64,000 bases of DNA, taken from Delphinus delphis. Lineage: Eukaryota > Chordata > Mammalia > Artiodactyla > Delphinidae. The notes under the pieces are model-generated. The model was not told the origin of the DNA and ran no database searches. It saw only the letters and a list, made by a program, of their open reading frames with translations. Every line of letters begins with the position of its first letter. Positions within the stretch are counted from its first letter, which is position 1. A program made the translations under genes and the position numbers. The DNA lies in the NCBI RefSeq assembly GCF_949987515.2, contig NC_082684.1:157495356-157559355 (forward strand), given 5' to 3'. Positions 55,246 to 64,000 of this stretch are shown here, piece after piece.

Positions 55246-56340
55246 TTACAAGTCTCTCAAGCCAGTTATTCACATTTCCAAGTTTAAGCTGAAAACTAAA
55301 TTCTTTCCACTCTTGGCCTGAAGCACGTGGCGGCCTATGAAAAGTTCCACGGTTTGAGACTTGGATGTCTCACCCGTGATACAGTAAACCTACTGACTCT
55401 AAGATGCTTATTGTAGGGCAGAATCAAGGGTAGGGTTGGGAGAGAGAAATGAAGAAATCATCCTCTTGAATTTATAAGTGGTACAGTTCACAAGCAGTAA
55501 TTTCGGCTTTTAAACTGAAAGTCAATATATTGCTTAAAAAACTAGCCAATTCTCTGTTGGTGTAGAAATCTCTGACCCTACCTGATAATCAATTAACAGG
55601 TCTCTAGGAAAAGGATATAAGGAAAAAAAATATTTTCTAAGTTCTGCCAAGAGAATATGGAAATTATGGGCTAGAGAGTGTAAACCCCTTCAACGAACGG
55701 TCATTATCGTCTGACTGCTAAGGTCATCAGTACATATGCTTTTAAATAAACCCAATGATCCTCTTAATATCATTATGGAAATGCAAGCTCCAGCACATTA
55801 AAAGTATTCTATTGGGACGCTTTGCTATTCCTGTATTTTGCAAAGTGTGTTTTTAGAGGCTTTGACTTCTTAAAATTTCTACAAATATATACCCTGTGGA
55901 AATATTCAAAGGTACCTTTGTTAGGGTTTCCTTCTATTCGTATAAAATTTCAGGTATATTGCATTGAATTTTACATTTACTTCTGGGGTTGTTTCTCCCC
56001 CTAAGTAACAAAAAGACCAAGCGTGGGACCTAAAGGCTTATGTGATACCATCACTGAGGACATTTGAGGTCATTTTCCAATTCCGTATTTTATCCATAGG
56101 AAAACTAGACCCAAAGATATAAAGTGCCCAGACCAATATCATACTGTTGGTTAGTGACTGACCTAGGTCTGGAAGCTAGGCTTCTTAACTCCTGAATTGT
56201 GTCTCACCCCTTACACCCTCATTCTGCCCATTGGGAAAAAATCTGGGAATTTACAGTTTTGAAGCAGTGTATCAGAACGCCATGAATCTCTAGCCCAGGA
56301 GATCTCAAGTACATTTCGACTGACAAATTGTTATTTAAAA
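55246..56340. other. Single-copy spacer
   Basis: No gene or repeat recognised. Confidence 0.4.
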
Positions 56341-56341
56341 A

Positions 56342-56482
56342 TAATAACAACAGCTAACATTTGCGAAGTTCTCCTAAGCACTGGTATGTGTATTAATTCA
56401 TTTAATCCATCAAAACCACTTCGTGATACTGGTACTGTTATTTTCCCCAGTTTACAGATGGGCCGTTGAGGCACAGAGAGTA
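56342..56482 (-). repeat. MIR SINE
   Basis: 'aataacaacagctaacatttgcg', 'attaattcatttaatccatc', 'actgttattttccccagtttacagatgggccg' and 'tgaggcacagagag' are reversed MIR phrases in order. Confidence 0.85.
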
Positions 56483-58530
56483 TACATGTGGGCAGGGGTG
56501 CGCATCGCAGAGAAGGATTCTGATGCTGGCAGGCAAAGACTCCTTTGCCCTTAGCAGGTCAGTCTGCTGCCCCTAAATGGGATCTGGTCATTGGGAGCCT
56601 TTTGTCCCTGCCTCCCATCTGCCTTGTGTCAGGAAGTAGTCTTCGTAATTTCTTATTAACTATGAAGTTGGGACCATACAGAAGCTATACCGCCGGAGTT
56701 TCATTTGGATCCCGGATCACTGTTCCATTTCCAGAGAGGCATAGGGCCCAGAACTGCCCTGCATCAGTCCAGACATTCAGAACACCGCAGCCATGGTTTT
56801 GCCATCTGCAGCAGTCCTGTAGCTTGTAGGGCAGGTCCACGGAGGAGAAAGTATTGAAATAGCATCTCTCTGCTTGAGCAAGTGATTGAAACTCCCTGAG
56901 CATTTGCAGCCGTAGCACCCATATCTTTCCCTCCACCTAGGCTAAATCTTGACTTTGGGACAGGACTCTTAGTGGACAGTCCATGCACCCTGGAGGGTAT
57001 GAGCTAAACACTCCCTACTTGGGTCTAAAGCAGGATGGGCACTAGAGTGCAGCATCATTATGTATAACAAAAGGGGATCATTGGAAGAGGCAGGGCTGAG
57101 CTGTCCCCAGTATTTGGTAACATTGAAAGAGCTTTTCTCCTCTTCCACAATTAATCCATGTCTCCCTTTGCACGTGTGAGAAGAACTCCTGACAGCACCA
57201 ACAGCACAACAGGAGAATCGCCCAGCTTGAGCAATAAATCTTCCCAGGCATTCAGCAGGTGCCACAGGGCTCATTAATCTTGATTATTTCCCATAATAGA
57301 TAACTTCACAAATCAGCTATTATTCCTAATCATGCACGTAAAGATAACAACTGACGGGTAATAGCTTCCTGCATGGCGAGACCAAAATAGAATTTCATCT
57401 ACAAATGTGTTTCTGCACATTCCAGGGGAAGGTGTTTTCCGCCTTCTTAAAGGGGCAGCAGGAGATGGGGGAGCAGCCACTGAAAGAGAAACTGTCGCGG
57501 GCTGGATTTTTAAAAAGAATTAGGTGTGTTTGATTTTCTTGGAGACGCTGGCTGGCTTGTGTGTCACTGTATCACTGGGAGGTGGGTTTGAGAGACATTG
57601 GGCCACAGGAGAAGAGAGAGTTGTGCAGTTCCAGCCTCTAGAAGGAGCTGGAGGAGAATACCCAGGAAAAAGTAGAAAGCACAGGGATGATATCTTGTAT
57701 CTGTGAAGTTCACATTGGGATTTCAGGATTTTTGCTGAGTTGGGTGAATTGCTTTACATTCCCAGACTGCGTTTATCACCACAGGAACGCTCCTCAGATG
57801 CCAGCTACCAAGCAGAATGAATAGTATAATAGAAGGGTGTATGTGTGATGAGAGATGGGTTTCCTACATGTTGGGAGAGTGTACAGATGGTAAAGTGTTT
57901 TGAACACGTGACCCTAGGTTATCTTAAACCTAAAAACTCCCGGGTCTTTGGCAAGGGACAAAAACACGTATCTAATTGTGCTGGAAAGAGGGCTCACTAA
58001 AGTCACCCAGGTGAAGGACATTAGCAACCAGCTCCCCCTCATAAATGATGCGTTTCTGTTGACATGGGAAATGACTTTATTAGCCTGTAATGACAAGCTG
58101 CACCTGTCCATCATTTTGTTATCAAAGTGCAGGTGCATTTCAGCAGGGCCCGGAACGAGACTCATCACGTTTATGATGGAATTTGACTCCACATTATTTG
58201 GTCACTAGGAATAATTGACCTATCACAACAACACATGCCCACAGAAACAGGGCCTTATAGCCTTTTAACCCAACCAGATGCTGGATAGCACTGGCTAAAG
58301 TCTGTTCTTCTCCAGGTACCTAAACTTAACATTTCACTCTCACTCTCAGCATCTCTTTTTACCTGAAGGGAAGTTGTTCTGCTGTCCCAGAACTTGCCAA
58401 GGAGGATCTGGAGGTGGTCATTCCGATGGCCTTGTACTTTATTCTTATTTATTAAATGCTAAGGAAGAAGAATTTCCAGACCCAGTGGTTCAACGTTTTC
58501 CTGCCAGCAAAGTCTGTCTTTCTGATACAG
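56483..58530. other. 2-kb repeat-poor block, candidate regulatory DNA
   Basis: No young repeat and no gene; frames of 60-101 codons on both strands match nothing. Two parts look unlike decayed repeats: 57240-57420 (AT-rich, with TTAATC/GATTA and GATAAC-type motifs) and 57930-58210 (three CAGGTG/CACCTG E-boxes and an ATCAAAG TCF/LEF core). Confidence 0.45.
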
Positions 58531-58539
58531 CCACAGAAA

Positions 58540-59025
58540 TGACAGAGAAACTGAATGCCCTTTATGTGCAAGGCCAAGTGTTAGGCACTGGGACAGAGAG
58601 ATGTCCCAGACGTGATCTCTGCTCTTGATGAATGAGGTGGTCCCGTAGAGGAGACAGGATGTGAAAACACATTTGTACAAGACAAAAGGTGTGCCAGGGT
58701 GAAGGTGGTAACTAGGTGCTGAGGACATTCAGGGAGGCAGAGCTGTGCCTTAAAGGAGGCATCAACTTACACCCACGCCTATGAGAGGAAGAGACACGGA
58801 GGCAGAGTGAGCCGCATGAGCAGGGCAAAGCCAGGGGAGAGTGGTGGGCATCTCCCTGTGAAAGCAGTGAAAAATGGGAGGTACCACAGGGTGTCAATTG
58901 AGGCCAAATTAGAGAGGACTTTGAATGCAGGGCTGAAGAGTTTGGATTTTTCTCCGTACACGTTGGAGCTCTATTAAAGGGTGTGTAGCAGCAGGGTAAT
59001 GACATGGTTAAACCTGCGGTTAAAA
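58540..59025 (-). repeat. L2 LINE, ~0.5 kb
   Basis: 'gccctttatgtgcaaggccaagtgttaggcactggga', 'acgtgatctctgctcttgatgaat', 'aaacacatttgtacaagac', 'agggaggcagagctgtgccttaaagg', 'gagaggactttgaatgcagg' and 'cagggtaatgacatggttaa' read in reversed L2 order. The 89- and 97-codon frames here are remnants. Confidence 0.75.
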
Positions 59026-59211
59026 AGATTAGTATTAATTCAGCAATAGAATCAATCAGAGAAGGAAGAGCATAGGAGTGGAGCCCTTGTGTGTATTGTT
59101 GCTCAGCTCAACTCAAAATGATCATGTGTCTCAGCTGTGTGGATGGATAAGCTGAGAAGACAAATGCCCTGGGCAGCAGGGGGAGCCAGGCAGAACTGGT
59201 GGTTTTGTTGG

Positions 59212-59435
59212 GTATATCAGTCACCTGTCGCTGCATAACAAGTCATCCCAAACTGCGTGGCGTCAAACAACCACATCACGCTGGAATCTGTGGGGTGGGA
59301 ATTCGGACAGGGTATAGTGATGATGGCTTGTTTCTGCTCCATGGTGTCTGGGGCCTCAGCTGGAAAGATTCAAATGGCTGGCAGTGATACCCTGGGCTGA
59401 GGATGGAAATCATTCCCAGTTTCTTCAGCCACGTG
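59212..59435 (-). repeat. Old LTR-like repeat, probably MLT1-related
   Basis: 'cctgtcgctgcataacaagtcatcccaaactgcgtggcg', 'atctgtggggtgggaattcgg' and 'cagctggaaagattcaaatggctgg' resemble a common old mammalian LTR (TTGCTGCATAACAAATTACCCCAAAACTTAGTGGC ... CTGTGGGTCAGGAATTCGGG). I am confident it is an old repeat, less so of the family. Confidence 0.55.
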
Positions 59436-60369
59436 ACTGTGTCAAGATAACTCTGGACACTGGTTACAATGATCAGGACAGCATTTAATTAGTGTTACAC
59501 TGTTGCAATAGGAAAGAGAGTTCAGCATGGACGGAACTTCACTTGGATTTGTACAGAGCTCATTGAGTGTTAGTGACGGAGAGTGTGGGAATGGAGAGGG
59601 GGTGGGTAGGGGCGTCGGGAGAGTTAGGGATATGAAAGTTACAGAGAGCAGGAAGGGGGGTTTTGGTCCATGTGAAACGCATGTGGGTTTGCTAAGTGGC
59701 ACTAAGGAAGTTAGGCTGCTACCCTCCCACAGAGGCTGGGTGTCCACAGAGACCCTATCTTCAGGTGTTGGCTGGCTGGAACAAACAGCAAATTCTTTTG
59801 GCCGCGCTGACCTTTCCCAGATGGGCACTTTAAGTGGTAGGGGGAGGGGAGGGTCATCCTAGGAACACAGTCTTGAGCTGTTAGAAACACTCCACAGAGT
59901 TTGTTCAAGCCTTTATCGGCCAGGGTAAGGCCTAGTCGAGGGAAGGGCTCAGAGGAGCCTGGCCCGAGTATGGGCAAGGAGAGATTCTTTGTCATCTGAC
60001 GCGTAGGATTCGGTTACTCAGAAACCAGGCTGAGCTGGAGACGAAGCACATACCTGGCCTCTCCACGCATGTTGACGTGGCTGCCAGGTGTTCAGAGAGG
60101 GAAGGAGAGCTCCTGTCACGGGGAATGTTCCAGTACAGCCAGGCCAGAGCTGCACAGTCTTCTCCAGCCTCACCTCGAAAGTCAAACATTCCCTTGGCTG
60201 CAAGAAGGTCATTAAGGCGAATCCTGATTCAAGGGGAGAGAACTGGGCTCCCAGTGTCGGTGGATGGAGGTGGCGAGGTCACACTTCAGAAGAGCAGCTG
60301 GGGCGGGGATGCTGACTGCAGTCACCTTTGGGAAACGCAGTCTGCGGCAGCGGAGGGTGGCAGTTGACA
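59436..60369. other. Single-copy spacer, G-rich
   Basis: No gene. Contains a four-run G-quadruplex motif at 59598-59619. Opposing frames of 94-128 codons at 59.4-60.2 kb reflect GC-rich composition. Confidence 0.4.
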
Positions 60370-60780
60370 GCAGCAAAGGAGACTTAAGTCCATTTTGCAC
60401 TTGATGGGTGGGAAGTGCCCATTGGACTTTGGAGGAGAAAAGGACAGAATGATTGAAAGTATAGGAATGATACTCCAGACTCGAGAAGGTGAAAAATGTC
60501 AAGGAAGAGGGTCTGTGTGGAGAAGATCGGGCACCCCGAGTTGAGAAGGAAGCCACGCAGGGGCGCCATAGACTCAGGAGAATATAGTCCTGGAAGCTGA
60601 ATGAAGAGTTGTAACAAGAAGTGGTAATTTGTGATCTTGCAAAGAGTAGTTTCAGTGGCTGGTGGAGATAGACGCCAGGTGGCCAAAGCTTGGGTTGTAA
60701 GTGGATGGTGAGAAGGTAGAAGCGGGAGAAGTAGCCTGTGGAGCATTAAGCTCTGCTGGAGGGAGAAAAGGGGCAGAGCG
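60370..60780 (-). repeat. Old LINE-like repeat, possibly L2
   Basis: 'gtgcccattggactttgg', 'agagtagtttcagtggctggtggagatagacgcca', 'ggatggtgagaaggtagaagcggg' and 'attaagctctgctggaggga' belong to a frequent old mammalian repeat (CCATTGGATTTGGC ... AGCAGTTTCAGTGGAGTGGTGGGGACAGAAGCC). I could not fix the family. Confidence 0.5.
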
Positions 60781-61129
60781 CTTAGTTCAGAGACTTAGCG
60801 AGATAAAGAGAACATTTATATATACACACACATATTTGAAAGAATAAATCGTGTTTTCTTTCCAGATTAAGAAAATTATCATTCGTGACTTTTGGAGAAT
60901 ACCGAGTAATACAGAGTAGATCACGTCTGACCCTCAGTATTCCTCTTTTTTAATTTGTCTTCCTCCTCCCAATTAAAAAAATCAGAAGAATTTCTGTGTT
61001 TCTTCTAGTATTTAATAGTTAAAGAAGAGATACGTAGGTTACATAGTCGGGTATTTTGACGGTCATCAGAGAGAACACCGAAAAGATGGATTTGTAATGT
61101 AGACATGTAGGTAATGAAGTGATCACATT
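60781..61129. other. Single-copy spacer
   Basis: Nothing recognisable. Confidence 0.4.
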
Positions 61130-61250
61130 CTATGATAGTGAAAAATTAGGAGCCACCAAGTATCCAGCAGTGATAGAATAGCTGAAGGGATTATGGCATC
61201 TTGGCTTAATCGAATGTTTTGTAGCCGTCTAAAGTTAGAATATAATTAGA
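61130..61250 (+). repeat. Old L1 3' UTR, left piece
   Basis: 'ccagcagtgatagaatagctgaagggattatggcatct' and 'cgaatgttttgtagccgtctaaagttag' match the L1M phrase (GGTTAAATAAATTATGGTATATCC ... AATGGAATACTATGCAGCCATTAAAA). Confidence 0.55.
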
Positions 61251-61402
61251 ATGGCTCATATTTATTGACTGTTTTCTATTTGCCAGAACTTGGAGAGGAC
61301 GTAAGTGATCAAGTACGATTTCACAACAGAGCTTATGAGCCTTAGGCCTTATTCGCCTATTCATCTACTTGTAGATGAGAAATTGATACAGTCTGAGTGA
61401 AA
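61250..61402 (-). repeat. MIR SINE nested in old L1
   Basis: 'aatggctcatatttattgactgttttctatttgccag', 'gatcaagtacgatttcacaacagagcttatgagcc' and 'cttgtagatgagaaattgatacag' follow reversed MIR order. Confidence 0.65.
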
Positions 61403-61560
61403 AACTCAGATGCATGTGCAAGCGTATGTAAAAAAACTTAAAAAATAATACAAGCTGGAAATAGATCAAAACACCAGTGGTTGTGTTGTTAGAATGAGGT
61501 CCTATGTTTTCTTCTGTTCCCTGAATTTCCTGTGATTCGATCATGTTTTTTAAAAAGATG
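61403..61560 (+). repeat. Old L1 3' UTR, right piece
   Basis: 'ctggaaatagatcaaaacaccagtggttgtgttg' and 'gttttcttctgttccctgaatttcctgtgattcgatcatg' resemble the L1M continuation (GGAAATACACCAAAATGTTAACAGTGG ... TTTTCCAAATTTTCTACAATGAGCATG). Confidence 0.55.
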
Positions 61561-64000
61561 TGATTGTCACCTTCATCATCCTTCCTTTTTTAGCCCTTAG
61601 GGCATGTGTGCAAGGTCATGTGTAGTCTTGTAAGTATCAGGGATCTCCCTTACCTTCTGAAACCTGAAACCTTTCAAAGAGGATGATTTCAAGGAAAAAG
61701 ATATCAAGCCATAAGCCCACAGCATGAGCGTTTGGTGCTACATTTTGTCCCACTGGCTTCCCCAAGTAATATGACTCTAGGACAACCTCAAATTCAGGTT
61801 GTGCTTTGAACAAGGTGCTGTATGGTCAGGGCACTGAGGGCGTTGAGGGAAATCACTTGTCTCTCGGGAGACGGTGGGTAAGGCCGCTGTCCCTGGGGAG
61901 CTCTTCCGCAAAGGAATGAAGACTTTGGTGAGACACTCGGCCTCCTTTACAGAAGTTCATCATCCCCTTTCGGCCTTGAGAGAACACTGACCCACAGGCC
62001 CAGCGCCTAGAAAAAACGAGGCCGCCGACATGTGAGACCGCCCCTCCAAGAAAATGAATGTGCGCTGCCTTTCCTCTTAATGCCTCACCCAGCTTTTTTT
62101 TTTTTTTAATATGCAAACCGTACTTGCTGGGAAATGTTAAAATGCAGCTCTCTGCAGTCAGATGAGCGCATTCTCTAATGATTTGGGGGCAATTCGAGGA
62201 AAGGCTAAACCAAACATGGAGGCAACACCCCTCCCCCCCGCCCCCCCCAAAGGTTTTGTCCCCCCTGCACTGGCCTAGTAGCTTCTGAACTCATTTTGTA
62301 AAATTTAACCTGTAGGAAAAACCCATAGAAAAATGGAGAAGGGTCAGCAGTAGAATTCTCCTGAAGGACCAAAAGTGAGCTTACCACTCTCAGGACTTTC
62401 TCAATGAAGTTCTCCATCAGGCAACGAATGAATGCGGGTCAAAGATTGATCTCATCAGTGAGGATACTTGTAAGGTGGTCATGGAGGTTTAAAGAGCATT
62501 TGAGGAACTTTGTGTTTATAAGGCATTTAGAAAAGAATATTAGATTAAAATGTCTTGATTATATATTGAACTGATTAATTTCCTAGACAACAGTACAACC
62601 ACAAGCTTTGGGGTACTCCTTTCAACTGGAGGTAAATCTAGGAATTAACCTGTAACTTCCAGTCAAATACTAAATAGCAAAAAAAAAGGCACACATATTT
62701 TCTAGAGAATTGACTAATCCTTGGCCTGTTAAACAGTGCCCCACTGTGACAATTTAAGGACATGCTGTACTCCCTCCCACCTTATCTTATTTGTAAGTTT
62801 TAGGTCATTTTTCTTAACCGTACAGTTTTCAAGTTTTTCCCCTCAACTTTTTTCAAAAAGTTTAAAAAAATTAACACAGCTTTCAGCTCCCTTCATCAGA
62901 GCGGTCATGATGACCAAAACAGAGCCAGGCTCTTGCCAGGGGGTCTTGTGGATACTGCTTCAGCCTTTTGCACCCTAATTTCAGGCCATGTCGTCTTGGA
63001 TTGATAAATAAATACTTCAGCCTCACAGCTGAATGAATGTCCCTCTGCACGCACGCGCATGCGTGTGGGACCCACAGATCTTATTTTGCAGCCATCACTG
63101 AACTTGCGACCTCACTTTGCACTTCTCCGTTAAAAAAGGAGATGCATTTCCTGGCAGTTTGGATGTTGCCCAGCGTGATTGTGTGTCTTTCAGTGTGTGT
63201 GACAGGAGGCCATGCTTCCTGATTGGTATCAGTCTTACGTTTCTGTTCTGTCATGGAATTAGCATGCCAACGGATGCAAAATGATGCGGTCGCTTGTAAT
63301 TGTCTCCTAGGTTTTTTTTGTTGCGTCCGTTGGTATGTTCATTTCCTTGACAGAAGGAGGAGTTAATGCTGCTGTCAGTCATTTCGTGGGACACTTGGCC
63401 TGTTCCGTCTTCAGAGGGTGCTTCTCAGATGACAAGAGTTTGGTGTTTGGGAATTAGTCAATGTGCAGATTCCAAGGGACTGTTCCCGGGATTGGAGCTT
63501 AGTCTTAAAAGTCCTGACAACCAACATTTGTTTGAACCTCCGGGTTCCTCTGTCCTCAAAAAAGGTACTGCGAAATTCACACGGGAATCGATTGTAATTT
63601 ATTTCAATATTTAAATAAACACATGCTGCACAAACCAGGCATGTGGAGGAAGGAGGGGGTGGGGGGAGGAGGAGGAAGAACAGTAGCAGAGATGTTACAA
63701 AATCAAACCAACAGCCATAATGCACATCCCAACTTTATAATTTTAACAGATCGCTACCTTCATGTCATCAAATTGGGGTATCACAGTGAAACTGTTCTAA
63801 TGTGTCAGGCAAACTTTTAAACAAACCTAATGCTAATAAAAATCTCCATATACAAAACGATTGAGCAACTTTGAATTTACTAGGGAACAACTTTTTTACT
63901 TACATTATCTGGGCCCTTTTTCTTCCCCCAACCGAATCAGCCAGTCAGTTCAGTTCACTTGGCCCAAACTGTCAGTGTGGTCACAGCTTACCACTCATTT
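61561..64000. other. 2.4-kb single-copy block
   Basis: No gene. C-rich runs at 62229-62249, a T16 run at 62094-62108, a 22-bp alternating purine-pyrimidine tract at 63046-63067, and a G/A-rich stretch at 63646-63682. The minus-strand 104-codon frame (63411-63725) crosses that purine stretch and has no recognisable family. Confidence 0.45.

Noticed and set aside
58090..58150. Possible miRNA hairpin from TGCACCTG/CAGGTGCA
   Set aside because: The stem is only 8 bp with a 23-base loop, too short for a miRNA precursor.
59158..59185. CTCF-like GCAGCAGGGGGAGCC
   Set aside because: Two mismatches to the core (first C and the GGC step); not strong enough to list as a site.

Overview
The window is repeat-rich nuclear DNA from a mammal, almost certainly a whale or dolphin. 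The diagnostic evidence is nine CHR-type tRNA-derived SINEs. Two of them belong to the short, 3'-deleted form that I associate with Cetacea. There are also 5'-truncated L1 elements with cetartiodactyl-type 3' UTRs. I saw no BovB LINE and no Bov-tA/Bov-A2 SINE, which argues against a ruminant. The lineage call rests on recognising these families by eye; no database was searched.

I found no protein-coding gene, no convincing exon and no stand-alone RNA gene. Every long open frame is a repeat remnant (L1 ORF2 pieces, CHR SINEs, CA/TG or CCCT tracts) or an isolated frame with no recognisable protein family. The window is best read as intergenic or deep-intronic DNA. The annotation is therefore an account of interspersed repeats, simple repeats and candidate regulatory sequence.

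Layout. 0-8 kb: mostly single copy, with one long CHR SINE at 3.6 kb and old MIR fragments. 8-16 kb: three L1 3' ends (8.7, 12.1 and 15.7 kb; the 12.1 kb copy has a 5' inversion), a TG microsatellite, and a repeat-free block (12.5-15.7 kb) holding a perfect CTCF core and a cluster of homeodomain-type sites. 16-23 kb: L1 and L2 remnants, an MLT1-type LTR and a MIR. 23-28 kb: mostly single copy, including a 132-codon frame I do not recognise. 28-32 kb: an old L1 followed by four CHR-family SINEs. 32-37 kb: single copy, then an L1 with a clear 18-bp target duplication. 37.7 kb: an internally deleted Tigger1-type DNA transposon. 39.9-44.1 kb: the densest nest of insertions, with four CHR SINEs and a 5'-inverted L1 that split an older MER5 and an older L2. 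44-64 kb: mostly single-copy DNA carrying MIR and L2 relics, AC and CCCT microsatellites, and candidate conserved non-coding blocks near 57.2-58.3 kb.

The repeats give a relative chronology. L2, MIR, MER5 and MLT1 are the oldest; several have been split by later insertions. Tigger1 and the older L1s come next. The CHR SINEs and the youngest L1 ends come last and still have near-perfect target-site duplications. I saw no undescribed system. The most useful leads are the series of CHR SINE forms, a head-to-head SINE pair, two 5'-inverted L1s, a 58-bp strictly alternating purine-pyrimidine tract, two perfect CTCF cores, and several motif clusters that need a conservation test.
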